NCBI GenBank assembly: GCA_018389105.1
Contig: JACATO010002213.1
Coordinates: 62,001 to 126,000, forward strand
Reading direction: 5' to 3'
Length of the DNA: 64,000 nt
Source: Nautilus pompilius
Taxonomy: Eukaryota > Mollusca > Cephalopoda > Nautilida > Nautilidae
The notes under the pieces are model-generated. The model was not told the origin of the DNA, did no database searches, and saw nothing but the letters and a program-made list of their open reading frames with translations. Numbering within the stretch: position 1 is the stretch's first letter; every line of letters begins with the position of its first letter. Shown in pieces: positions 1 through 11,987 of the stretch. The position numbers were made by a program, and so were the translations under genes.

Positions 1-490
1 TAGATCAGCTTTAACCAACCCAGGTGACCACCCACTACTATTAACGTCGGGCGGTCCGAGCCGAGGTCACATGTAGCTGGAGGGAGACCGGGGCTTGTTG
101 TCTGTCGTAGCGCTGGTAATTCCTAATTAATCCTATAGATGGGGCTGCAAACGACGTCATACCTTTAATTAGGAATTAAAACTCGCTCCTGTAACAAAAA
201 ATTATCCCGGTCTTCCACCAGATGCTTATTATTTCTTTATAATTGACGAAAATCTGATCAAGGAGAATAAGATAACAAACAGACGTAGAGGCCAGGAAAA
301 GGAGTGGAACCTTCGTTACTAATGGGCCGAATCTTTTATCCTCTGGAACTTCTCTTTCTCTTAACATAAAAACCTGGCAGCTCTGTAGGTGTTCTTGTTC
401 TGTTCATCTTCAGCTGACCCTTGTTGGCGTCCCTGATTTTGCTTTATTTTCCTGCTTTTAGGTGTTTAAACAAAAAAATTCTAATTACAT
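1..490. other. Left-edge noncoding DNA with a hairpin-forming repeat
   Basis: No credible gene is seen here. Bases 117-130 (TAATTCCTAATTAA) and 165-178 (TTAATTAGGAATTA) are perfect 14-base inverted arms around a 34-base loop that contains ACGTCAT. Related sequence appears near 17,355-17,500, sharing AGTAATT, TGACGTCAT, TAGGAATTAA and TGTAACAA followed by a TTATCCC-like stretch. A weaker match starts at about 21,935. I infer an old dispersed, possibly MITE-like repeat family. No terminal repeats or target duplication could be fixed. Confidence 0.35.
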
Positions 491-493
491 TCA

Positions 494-1645
494 GGTAACT
501 TTCCCACTTTACATCTCGATAATGTTCTCAGTTTATTACGTTCAGGTGGGTTATCCTTATCAGGTAGATATAGGTAACTTTCTCAGTTTATTATGTTCAG
601 GTAGGTTATCCTTATCAGGTAGATATAGGTAACTTTCTCAGTTTATTATGTTCAGGTAGGTTATCCTTACCAGGTAGATTTAGGTAACTTTCTCAGTTTA
701 TTATGCTCAGGTAGGTTATCCTTATCAGGTAGATGTAGGTAACTTTCTCAGTTTATTATGTTCAGGTAGGTTATCCTTATCAGGTAGATTTAGGTAACTT
801 TCTCAGTTTATTATGTTCAGGTGGGTTATCCTTATCAGGTAGATTTAGGTAACTTTCTCAGTTTATTACGTTCAGGTAGGTTATCCTTACCAGGTAGATT
901 TAGGTAACTTTCTCAGTTTATTACGTTCAGGTAGGTTATCCTTATCAGGTAGATTTAGGTAACTTTCTCAGTTTATTATGTTCAGGTAGGTTATCCTTAT
1001 CAGGTAGATTTAGGTAACTTTCTCAGTTTATTATGTTCAGGTAGGTTATCCTTACCAGGTAGATTTAGGTAACTTTCTCAGTTTATTATGTTCAGGTAGG
1101 TTATCCTTATCAGGTAGATTTAGGTAACTTTCTCAGTTTATTATGCTCAGGTAGGTTATCCTTATCAGGTAGATTTAGGTAACTTTCTCAGTTTATTATG
1201 TTCAGGTGGGTTATCCTTACCAGGTAGATCTAGGTAACTTTCTCAGTTTATTATGCTCAGGTAGGTTATCCTTATCAGGTAGATTTAGGTAACTTTCTCA
1301 GTTTATTATGCTCAGGTAGGTTATCCTTACCAGGTAGATCTAGGTAACTTTCTCAGTTTATTATGCTCAGGTAGGTTATCCTTACCAGGTAGATCTAGGT
1401 AACTTTCTCAGTTTATTATGCTCAGGTAGGTTATCCTTATCAGGTAGATTTTGGTAACTTTCTCAGTTTATTATGTTCAGGTAGGTTATCCTTACCAGGT
1501 AGATTTAGGTAACTTTCTCAGTTTATTATGTTCAGGTAGGTTATCCTTATCAGGTAGATCTAGGTAACTTTCTCAGTTTATTATGTTCAGGTAGGTTATC
1601 CTTACCAGGTAGATTTTCACATTTTACATCTCGATGCTGTTCTCA
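494..1645. repeat. 55-bp tandem array, 19 units without indels
   Basis: From 573 to 1617 a 55-base unit repeats 19 times with no insertion or deletion. The GGTAACTTTC start recurs at 573, 628, 683 and so on to 1563. Units differ only by substitutions, mostly C/T switches (ATCAGG/ACCAGG, TTATG/TTACG) and A/G in GTAGG/GTGGG. A variant unit at 494-572 carries extra sequence, and the right flank (1617-1645) carries a matching version of it (CACATTTTACATCTCGAT against CACTTTACATCTCGAT). Each unit holds three AGGTA motifs resembling metazoan 5-prime splice sites (CAGGTAGG, CAGGTAGA, TAGGTAAC). No open frame spans the array. Confidence 0.95.
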
Positions 1646-1965
1646 GGTTAGTGCTTTTTAAGCCACAGTTTTTGGCTGTTAAATCAGTTGATGTTTTATT
1701 CCGTGTTGCGCTCAGGTATACATTTTTTTGTTGTAATCTACCTGTATTAGGTCGACAATCATCTCGTGTTATTCGGGCGAATTTCCTTGTTTTACTATGT
1801 TGACAACTTTTTCTTATTAAATTCGTGTCATGCATCCGTTTTGTACATTTGTTGATTTTGTTTGATCCTTTAAAAAACAACCTATTATTTCTCCTTTATC
1901 CTGTCTTTTTAAAACTGAAATTTGATTTGAAGTTCGTTTAAATTAATATTATTATAATAACACGT

Positions 1966-2010
1966 AACAAACAACAAAAACAACAAACAACAACAACCAA
2001 CAACAACAAC

Positions 2011-2070
<60 letters not shown>
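1966..2070. repeat. (CAA)n/(TAA)n microsatellite
   Basis: A compound trinucleotide tract. Imperfect CAA repeats run into about 20 uninterrupted AAT/TAA triplets that end at 2070. Confidence 0.9.
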
Positions 2071-2516
2071 CCCTAATAGTTATTGGTGTGCTTTTTTCAC
2101 CTCACTTCACCTGCATTCTGCCTTAACCCTTCCCAGACGTAACGACTGCTGTTTACTGTTCCTTTCTTGGTGTGTGGTGAGGGTCCGCGTCCCTTACCGA
2201 ACCTGTCGCCTCGACAATAACTCGTCGGGCTCTACTTTCACTTTCCGAAGTCTCCGGTCTCGTGTTTACCCGACGTCCTCCGCCTCTCTCTCTCTCTCTT
2301 TTCGCCGATGGTCAGTTACCTACCATCCCGGTGGCATGGCACCCCTAATTCAAATTCGTTGTTGTTGTTTTTCTTTTGCCGGTTTCCCCCCTTTCCGACA
2401 TCAACCCGGCCCCTTCCCCCGTGTTTAGTGTTTTCCACAAAACGATTACTGGCTCTCCGCTTCCTCCCTGTAACCCGCAAGATGCTGCTGCATCAGAACG
2501 TGCGTTCATTCACATT
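2071..2516. other. GC-richer spacer without a recognisable gene
   Basis: Several short overlapping open frames occur here, but none has splice sites, domain-like composition or a recognisable motif. A short CT run lies at about 2,285-2,300. I see no supported gene. Confidence 0.4.
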
Positions 2517-2613
2517 ATTATCATCATCATCATCATCATCATCCATCATCATCATTTGAATTATTATCATCATCCATCATCATTATTATTAGCATCATCA
2601 TCATCATTAGTTG

Positions 2614-2646
<33 letters not shown>

Positions 2647-2690
2647 TATGTTATTAATTATTATTAGGATTAGTATTATTATTATTAACA
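2517..2690. repeat. (ATC)n/(ATT)n compound microsatellite
   Basis: ATC triplets (2,517-2,610) pass into ATT/TTA triplets (to about 2,690). The His, Tyr, Asn and Ile homopolymer-like frames read through it are translations of the microsatellite, not proteins. Confidence 0.9.
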
Positions 2691-3759
2691 AACGCCAGAG
2701 ACCATAATTACAAGATGGCAAAGATTTCGATGCGTCTCCACAGTAATAAAAACACGTCTAATCAGCTGTTTCCCGGACCCCACATCGGCGGACCCCGTCC
2801 CCTCCTCCACCCGGTTAACTTATATTATAAATAAACATGGAGATCCTGTGGGTGAGCTCTCGTCTTTCTCGAAGCCACGATGGCTGCAGCTTTGCAAGCT
2901 CTACGTATCTAAGGAAGCGAATTCTAATAAAAAGCGAGCGAGCAAACACCGGGGGCAGCCCCTCTATCCGATAGAGGGCTGGGGAGGGAGAGATCCGACC
3001 CGACTTCCAGGGCACCGGCCCCTCCACGGGCGAGAACCTCTTTCGTCCGTTTTCCGCTCCCCGACGGGGGAAATAGCGCAGAACAGGGGGAAGTGGACAA
3101 GTGGCGAGGCGGGGTCCTAGCGGAATAGCGGGGCTGGGAACCGATCGGTTAGAGGCGACGTCTCGCAGGGAGAGTTAACTACGGCTGGCCGATGTCTCGG
3201 GCTCGTGTGTGTGGGGGTAGAATCTCATATTGTCTTACCCCTGTAGTCTGCTACACCGAGACGGACCGGGTGGGGCTGAGTCGTCTGATTCAAAACGTGC
3301 GCCGTACACCGTCTTTGTGCGATATCGGCTGGATCTTCGACTTACGGGGGGGGGGGGGGTTGTGACCGCTCTCCCCACCCACCGGGAGACGTCGCAGGGA
3401 GCAGAAATCCGTCAGCCTCTTAGACGTTCGTCGAAACGGATAAGAAGCCAACAGTTCGAACAGACCGAGCACCAGAATTGACGTATCGGTTCCCGGGGAG
3501 TCTAAGTATTTAAAAGAGAAAAGACAGAAGCCGTCTGCGAGTTAAGACCACGTAGTGTAAGTAGTTCATATATATATATCGGATATTCACGGAGTGTACG
3601 TAACTGTCATTCAGATAGAGCAGGTAACTCGAGGTTCGTTTTAGGTTTGTAAATCTGCAGGTAAAGGTATGGCACACTTGAGATGCCTTCATCCCGGCCG
3701 TCCGCTTCATAGCGAAGTTTACGCAAAAGCTTCTGGCGTCCATTTATTTATTATTTTCT

Positions 3760-3760
<1 letters not shown>
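2691..3760. other. GC- and CpG-rich spacer, no gene identified
   Basis: This stretch includes a CpG-rich segment (about 2,940-3,480) and an 11-base G run near 3,348. Open frames overlap on both strands with no recognisable domain, so I do not call a gene. An unmethylated CpG island or an untranslated first exon would look like this, but nothing decides it. Confidence 0.3.
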
Positions 3761-3810
<50 letters not shown>

Positions 3811-3872
3811 AGAGAGAGGAGAGAGAGAGAGAGAGGGGGGAGAGAGAGAGAGAGATAGAGCTAGAGAGAGAG
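3761..3872. repeat. (GA)n microsatellite
   Basis: GAGA tract with a few interruptions. The Arg/Glu repeat on the plus strand and the Ser/Leu repeat on the minus strand are repeat translations. Confidence 0.95.
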
Positions 3873-4194
3873 ATACCGATGGAGAAACTCGTGAAAAGAA
3901 GAAATAAATTTTCCCTGCGAGACAAGCGGCGGAAGTTAACCTCGTTATCTTTTGTACGCTGCGCACCAACTTGCGGAGCTCCGATTAACTGGCAGTTACG
4001 TGATGTGATCCCGAACGGGAAAGACATGAATTACGGGAGCCAAAAATTAATATGATTGGTAAGCCGTCGTCAGACCAATTGTCTTTGATTAACTTTACTC
4101 TGCTGACGCCAAGGGCTGGGAAAATGAGTGGAGTCGTTAAAAAAAAGACCGAGCGTGACGAGATGATTTCAGATCGGTGGGCGAAGAATTTCCG

Positions 4195-4208
4195 CAGAGA
4201 GAGAGAGA

Positions 4209-4276
<68 letters not shown>

Positions 4277-4306
4277 TGGAGAGAGGGATGGAGGGAGAGA
4301 GAGATT
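4195..4306. repeat. (GA)n microsatellite, second tract
   Basis: A second GAGA tract of almost the same length (about 112 bases), same strand orientation, about 320 bases after the first. The unique DNA between the tracts shows no gene. Confidence 0.95.
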
Positions 4307-5034
4307 GGGAGGGGAAACACATGTGACCCATAGCCTGGAAAGCGTTTGATTGGAGTGAAGGAAGGTCTGCGGTGAAGGACTATAAAATTAAACAATACGA
4401 TTTCGCGACCGTTACCAATTGGAATGCTCCCCACGGGCACTGATAGTCAGCGGGAATTAAATTGGAAAAACGCAACCGCAGCCGATCTCTGAAAGGCGAG
4501 AGCGAGCGAACGTCAGTTCAAGATCACGTCTCAGACGTATAAATCAGATGCCAGCGCGGGGTCTCGTTTGTTAAATGTCTCTCCTGTTCATCGTTTGGTA
4601 TCGTAAACGCGTCGACAAAAGTGAATAACCTTTTGGCATTTAGTGCCCTTTGATGTCGTCAAAGTTTCTCCTAAAACAGGAAGAACATCGAAACGTAAAT
4701 CTTTTTATTTATTTATTTTAACTAGTTTATTACGTAAGTACTCGTCGCTACCCTTGTATTCGCCAGGTAAATGGGCTGCGAGGCTGGCGAAAAACGAGGA
4801 CAAAGGGTTAACATGGTTTCTCCACTGGCAGACAGGCGAAAGAAAAAAAAGGGGGGGACACAAAAGACTACGGCCGACACTGATAACCTTAAAAGCACGG
4901 ATTACAAACCAGTATTGATTGTATCCTTCATTTGCTATCAGAGAGCTACACTACCCAATCACCTTTAGGTGACCCGTGTTATTTACTTAGTATTCCCCAC
5001 AATATAAGGAAATATCATTTTCCGGAGGATCTAC

Positions 5035-5110
5035 TCACGCCAGAAAGACAGGGGAGGGAACCACTCTATTAGCCACGCCAGAAAGACAGGGGAGGGAACC
5101 ACTCTATTAG
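5035..5110. repeat. 38-bp tandem duplication
   Basis: Two adjacent copies (5,035-5,072 and 5,073-5,110) of a sequence containing GCCAGAAAGACAGGGGAGGG and ending CTCTATTAG. They are identical apart from the first base, which implies a recent duplication. Confidence 0.9.
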
Positions 5111-6284
5111 AACATCTGGGTATGACGTCAGACATAGTACACGCCTCCCTTACTATTTTCATGACCGGTTCACTACATGCAGTGTCACTATCCATGTCAC
5201 CGAGTTAAAAGATCTTTAAGCATGTATCACAGACCTAAAAAGGATTTTAAATTACAAAAATAAAGAAATTATAATGGTATTAAATAATTATAAAGATTTG
5301 AAAGATAATGCTTCAATGAACGTAAACACGCCTCATTTTTACTCAGCCCGCAAAATGTCAGAATGCGCATCGCTGTATTCCCTGCCACTCTTTTCGCAAA
5401 GTCTCAGCAGTATTCAGCCCACCATCTGTCCTCACGCTACCCTCGATTCTATCCCTGTCGGGTTTTAATCCGAGCTCAAAGCAGGCGGGGCGCGGTTTTA
5501 AAACTCCCATCCGACCATCGCGAACGTATCCCGGAAGTCTGTCGTCCGACAACATTGGTCATTCGGTCCCGACCCCACAAAGACTCCTAGGGTCGGTGGG
5601 ACTGCGTCTGGGAATCCTGTCCCTGGGAAGATATCGTATTATTATTGCTGATGCTGCTGATGAACCAGTCACGGAAATCACCTTGCCCAAGGTATGGTTA
5701 TTTCTGTAATATAGACATGGTTTTGAACGAACGACTTTGTTTGTTTTTTTTTTCTTTCCAGAACCCGTTCTATTTGAAACGTTCGCAAATTTTTGTCACG
5801 TGGCGTCTTTATTGGAGGGAAAAAGCGAAAGTAGTGAATCAGTAATAAGCTTAGACACGTGATCTAAAAAAAAAACAAGCAAGAATTTGAATAACCGTTT
5901 TTTTTGTGGTAAATCAGTTGTAAATGGAAACCTGAAGCCAAGGATTATCCCCATGAACACTGTTTCTGTTTTATCTTAGTAATTCCAGCCGCTAGGTGCT
6001 GCTGGACTAGGACGGCGCGGAACTCCATTGGCAGGATACTACGCCACTAAGACTGAACTGAGTTTTTTTCTCCCCCCCCCCACGCAGAAAAACTGAAAGA
6101 TTACAGAAAAGACTTCCTATGGTAGTTGTGGGGAAGGTTTTCTCACTCTGATGTCCTCCGCTTGGTTTAGGAAGCTGACACCACCGGAACATCTTGGTTG
6201 ATGCTGCGGTTTTCCAAAAAAAAAGGAATTTCAAAAATTAGGAAACTGTTGTCATCATCAAACATTGATTTTATTTGCAGACAA

Positions 6285-6400
6285 TATATTTTAAAGCGAC
6301 ACGAGCTGGTATCGAACCCACGACATGTCGATTATTGTTTAGGCTGTTTAGCTTAATGAGTACAACCCAGACATATGCGGTAGAGAAACTTCCGACCGAG
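6285..6400 (-). repeat. tRNA-like (pol III promoter) fragment
   Basis: On the minus strand GGGTTCGATACC matches the pol III B box. Upstream of it is an A-box-like TTAAGCTAAACAGCC. No full cloverleaf or intact SINE body could be drawn. The plus-strand frame with AGIEPTTCR is a typical antisense translation of a tRNA-type B box. This is most likely an old tRNA-derived SINE fragment. Confidence 0.35.
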
Positions 6401-7579
6401 TCAAAGATGCCTGTTACAATGAGGTTACGCTGTACATTTGAGCCTGCGAGGCATAAAGAAATCGCCGATTTACACCGGAAATGAGACCGGGAAGACTTCG
6501 GGAGAAGCATCAAATTGTGTCGCCGCGTGAATCCAGTCTGCTAGTCTTGTCTCGGCCTCGTGGCTGATCAGAATGGCAACTCCGCTGTGTAGTTTTGGGC
6601 TGTCTTTTGTTTTCTCTTTCTTCTCCTCTAAACGAAAGGAAGTGATAGGTCCCGGTCTCTGCCCCGTTCTCTTGCAGTCATTACCCTACAACTGTTTGAC
6701 AATTTTGATAAAACGTTCAGTGAGTTGGTGGTGGTGTGTGTGTGTGTGGGGGGGGAGGAATTAATTCAGATTTCTATCTGTTCTAACCGGGATGTGCTGC
6801 AGTTTCTATGGCAGACAATAGCCACGAACACGCTGACGAAATCCGTTACTGACCAACCAATCTGCGAAGTAGATTATCAGGCGCGAGACGAAAACGATTT
6901 AGTCTGATTTCTCACGGTAACGCAAACCCTAAATTCTACCGTTCCCCTGAAATTACTTACTGAAGACGTAGCAAAAGATGGTAATGACAGGGTTTCGAAA
7001 TTCGCTTCGACAGATCAAAATACTTTTGCTTCGTCAACTTTACCAAATTTATGTCTCTCGCTTTACGTTAATGGAATTTAGAAGTTTTATGAACTCCTAT
7101 CGAAATTCCGGTTCCTTTATGCAAAGTTTAAAAAAAATAAATATTCACGTGGAGGAGGGGGGATTTCTCTTTCAAATGGCGATGGGAGTTAATAAGGACC
7201 TTTCTGTTTACCACAAATTTTATCTTGCGTGAATCTCGTAAGATTTGCGGCACCTGCGACAATTTACCGTAGTAAAGCTTCGACTTCTTTCTTCTCTGCA
7301 CCAACCTTACAAGATATTAAAATGTTTTCTCGAGAGTTCAACAACGTAAGAATGCCAACCTAGTCCATGAGGAAACCATTTCGAGGAACCACTGCGTGCA
7401 ATTCTTATTAGAGGAAGACGAATCCGCCGGACATGGAAGGAAAAGCCGAGCAACGAGGTATCCGGTTTCTCGAAAACTTGGAATATTTTGTCATGTGACC
7501 GAAATCAAAACTCGAACTTTCTCCATCCTGGAAAAATATTTCGTGAGAAAATAAATTCATGGAAAATTGCAAAGAAAAC

Positions 7580-7857
7580 AGATGAGAGAGAGAGATGAGA
7601 GAGAGAGAGGGAGAGGAGGAGAGAGGATGAGAGAGAGAGATGAGACGAGGGAGAGAGAGAGAGAGATGACGTCAGTACAGAGAGAGATGACATCAGAGAG
7701 CGGGAGAGAGAGGAGATGACGTCAGTACAGAGAGAGATGACGTCAGTACAGAGAGCGAGGAGAGAGAGAGGGAGAGAGAGATGACGTCAGTACAGAGAGA
7801 GAGAGAGATGATGTCAGTACAGAGAGAGATGACATCAGAGAGAGAGAGAGAGAGAGG
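7580..7857. repeat. GA-rich satellite carrying CRE octamers
   Basis: The GA tract is interrupted by a module of about 21 bases, TGACGTCAGTACAGAGAGAGA. The palindromic cAMP-response octamer TGACGTCA occurs at 7,667, 7,717, 7,738 and 7,782. One-base variants lie at 7,688 (TGACATCA), 7,809 (TGATGTCA) and 7,830 (TGACATCA). Several neighbours are exactly 21 bases apart. Confidence 0.9.
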
Positions 7858-7859
7858 GG

Positions 7860-10800
7860 TGAAAGTTATAATTAAAATTATCAAGCATAGATGTTTACAT
7901 TTTTTTTTTGGAGGGAAAAAATTCGTTTCAGAAACAGAAGGAAAAAAAAATTGTCGGCTTGTAGAGGAAACAAAAGAATGGAAATCAAAAGTTTTTACAC
8001 GAAAAGTGGAGATACAAAACCGTATCTGTAATAATCGCTACTCGAGTCTGGCTTACTGAAGACAGATGGAGGCTGCTCAAAGTTGACAGTACTCGGACAG
8101 AAGACGACATCAAGTCGGTCCAACTTCCAACCTTTACTTTTACTTTAACTCTGCAAATTTACGGGTTCTTTCCATTACCAGGGCCGGATTGAATTCGATA
8201 GTGGCAATTTTTCAGGTTTTCGGACCTCCTTTTTTTTGAGACAACTTGTGGGTAACGTCAAACATGCTATCATTAACTTAACTTACTTATTTCAGGTTTT
8301 TATCAATTGTAAAGCTGAATTAAAGTTGCAAGAAGCAAAAACTATTTTAATTTTGAAACGTGACCGGCAGCGAGACACGTGGTGATGCTATGGCTTCAAT
8401 TGCCTAACCACCTCTAGGATTTTCCACAGTTCTACACACTTCGTTCTTACCGTTATAAACCAACGTACTTTAATCAGGTTAGAACATCTGAAACACAATG
8501 GCGTGAAGTTAAAATCAAACAAGGGCTTCATTATTGCCTTTGAATAGCTATTAAATCAGTCTGTTAGACCGAAAGGTTTTCAGTGATGTCATTGAAATCC
8601 TGCTGGAGAAGCAAGTCACACTCGATTGGCATCAATATCAAATTATTCAGTCTTAGCTGATCCGTGTTTGGCCTGAGTCGGTGCTTGATTAGCCCCAATT
8701 TTTAACAAGATATCGTTCGTCTCCAGCGTTAGTTACTGACAGAGTCAGAGAAATTCGTAAACAGGTGCGTGCATTGAGAAATATAAACTGCAAACTATTT
8801 TGTCGTAAGAAACGAAACAAGTTATTTGGAGATTTGTTGTTTTCATCTCTTGCGAATTCTCTAAATTGGATCAGTTAATTTTCGAAATCCTCCAGTAAAT
8901 CTGCGATATTTTCCTTGTAGTTTAACAGCAGAAGCATTTATCTTGGATGCAGACAGTCGATGTGGACGCATATTCTATTACATGCCGCATACCTATGTTG
9001 TGACATCAGACATAATGTTGAAAACATAAACAAAAATTTTTCACGATCTGACAGATTCTTGGATATTGCCATGATTGAGTCAAAGCGCCTTTATGACTTC
9101 GATATGAGTAGACCGTCTGGCCCGGAGAGATCGTTTAGTGTCTCAGTTCTCTTCTTGTCGATTGGATCTAAACCCGCTGTAAAAAAAATTGCCAGCGATG
9201 GGTTGCTAAAGAGCACAAATTAAAAAGAAAGGCTAAAGAAATAGAACACACTGATTTGTCGCTTAGCAGCTGTTTACGTTAGTAATTCCAACTAAATTGA
9301 GAAAACGAGTTGTGCATGGAACCCATTCTACTAGTGAATTAATCTCTAGAATTCGTGCTGGTAAACCTTATGTTCCAGGCCTGTTGCTGATATTGTCATA
9401 ACTCTGATCTCTGCAATTACATATGTCAGGGTTCCACTTATGTAAAACTGTAAAAACAGAATGAAAAGGCTATTCTCAGGTATGACTGACTCATTGTAGG
9501 AAGAAATTTCAAAAGTTTCTCGTGGTGAACAATAAATATAAGCTGATCAGTAAAAGATCTGTCCGGAGTAAAAATTTGCAATAATTGAAAAATATTTTGC
9601 ATCTGCAAGCGACTTATTATTTCACAAGTACTTTTTGCCCCATTAAAAATACATTCTTCCCAAATGGCCTTCACCTCTACCTTGTGTCCTGGAAATCTAA
9701 GCAATCGTTGAGTTTCGATTATAAACACTACCCTCTTTCTCTCCAGTCAGTAGGAATCACTGCTTCGCGAGACATATTTACAGATAACGCAAAACAGGAC
9801 CCTAACCCTGTCGATGGCGAATGAAGCGGCGACTCGTGAGACAGATTCTGCGTTTCTCACAGGGCTTTTTGACCAGAACCGCTGAAAGGTTTTGTAAAAT
9901 TTTTCACCAAGTGCTGAAAAATAACAATTTTCAGCTCTGACACGTTCGTGGTCCGTTTGTGATCCAGTCACACCGGTGGCCTTCCACTGGCGGGCCCCAG
10001 AGGGCGTCATCTCATCATCCATCATCAGCGCCATATAAACCGGCTCTAATGCCCGCTACATCCTGGCCTTCGTATGTGGCGATTTCACTCTTCCGAAACC
10101 GACTGACTTAATCAGGGACCCAGGAATACCTCCGTTAATCGAGTCCCCCGAGCACGACGTACTAAAATGCGAACAGTAGCAGCTCTAAACGTTACCGTTG
10201 CCCAAATACTCAGAACGATCTAATGATTTTTTAAAAAAAGTTCCAATCCCAAAATATCCGGTTTCACGGGGGGCGCATTTCCGTTATCAAAACAAGGCTC
10301 AATGCGGTAAAACGCATCGTCACAGTTATGGCCGCCCCTCTGTAAATGACTGTCTAATGCGATTCTAATAAAAAAATTTAAAAAAGGTTCATTAGTAGCA
10401 TCCAGCAGATTATGAATTAATAAATAAATAGATAACAAAGACAGACTGACAATGCACTAGTATTTTCAATTTTATTATTATTGTTGTTGCTGTTGTTGCG
10501 CTATTGTTGTCTAAGGTAAGTGGGATGTACCGTATATTTAATGGAATTTGTATTCAAACACCAGTACACCCGTGATTGTGGGAGAGGAGAGGGGGTACAC
10601 ACCAAAAACTTTAGTTTACCTGTAAATTTAAAAAAGCAACATTATTTCCTCTGTGTGCTTTATTTACTTCTATTGTTTGATAAACAGTTGTCTCCCTTGT
10701 TTGGAAAAAAAGTGATCTACAGGCGGATTAGAATGAGTAACTAAAAGGATAAGCAGGACAGGGGTTTAGCGGTTACCCGTTCGTGATAATCCCCTTGCCG

Positions 10801-11984
10801 CCGCAATGATTTCCGTCTGGAGCCGTGACTGATTCTTGTATGAAACCATCAAAAGCCAGACCACTACAGAACTATTCTGCAAGAGGCACAGCAGGTTACT
10901 TTAAGGGATTCACTCAGAGATTATTATTATTATTGTTGTTGTTGTTTTTCTTTTCTTTAAGATTACGCAGTTTTCCCGTGACACGTGATAAACTGCGCCC
11001 AATAATCGTTTCCGGGGCTCCGGACGGTTTGATTCGCTGACAGGAACTGGCAAAGAAGTTTGTTTTGTTTTCAGCATCTTTAGGGTTGTCTGTCAGCCCC
11101 CACCAAACCCGTTTTTCAGTATTAATGGCATCAACTGTTTCAACTATCGATTCCATTATTGACTGCATATTTTTCTCAAAGTGGCGTTACCCGGACGACG
11201 TCTTTAAGGGTCCCCTTCAGCAGGAGGGTTCGTCGACAACAGGCCGCATCACCGGATATTGGGACGTCTTACGCCCGTGGCGGCGGAGGAAGGGAAACAG
11301 CGCATTTAATTAATACCGGAAGGCGTTAAGGAGCAGCCGACGAAGCGAATTTTCCAAAGGGATCGAGTAGACTCCTTTAAGAAGAATATATTAAGTAATA
11401 TTTTTTAAGCAACACGTGAACGTAAAAAAAAAAAACAAACAAAAAACAAACAAGCAGGATTCAAGTGCGAAAACGCGGTCGCAAACACTTAACCTCGGCC
11501 GTCCTATTTCAACCAATCAGCGCTTACGAGACATTTTGAGGGGGGGACAACTCCCCCCCCCGCAACTTTCGGCTTGTAGACCAGCTACGTGGACTTGCGT
11601 AATCGTATCGAGCGATAATTCACTCGAGAACAAAGAAAGTAGAGATTATCGTGAAGAAAACGTGAGTTTCATAAAAAACAAACGAGAAAAAAACCTGTCT
11701 TCAGAATTAAAGCATCTATTTGCACACTTGCTGAAGCATTGGAAAATAATTACTGGGGGAGATTCTTTTAATTTTGACCTAAAATCTTACAATACCGGTG
11801 GTAATTTTAAATAAATTTTATCTTTTGTACCTAAAGTTTTTGCTTTCTAAGCATTTACGTATATTTTCTAGTTTCGTTTATTACCACCACCGAAATTGAA
11901 GAAATAATAAAGGTGTCGGTTAAGTAATTTTCTGTACTCTCACCATAATCGCATTGTTCCATATATTGTTTTCGCTTGACGTTG
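7860..11984. other. Noncoding DNA, no supported gene
   Basis: I found no gene or complete transposon in this 4-kb stretch. Open frames are short and unsupported by splice sites. Minor features are a C-rich tract near 11,550 and short A/T runs. Confidence 0.35.
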
Positions 11985-11987
11985 AAA

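Noticed and set aside
573-1617. CRISPR array, because of regular 55-bp repetition
   Set aside because: The whole unit repeats with no unique spacers, and the DNA is eukaryotic.
2376-2721. Open frames rich in His/Tyr or Asn/Ile on both strands
   Set aside because: They are translations of the ATC/ATT trinucleotide repeat and have no splice sites or domain content.
3669-4440. Frames of 90-150 codons with Arg-Glu or Ser-Leu repeats
   Set aside because: Their length comes from the GA microsatellites, which lack stops in several frames. The flanking parts show no coding signal.
6275-6484. Plus-strand frame with AGIEPTTCR as a small protein
   Set aside because: This peptide pattern is the usual antisense reading of a tRNA-type B box, and the DNA has GGTTCGATACC on the minus strand.
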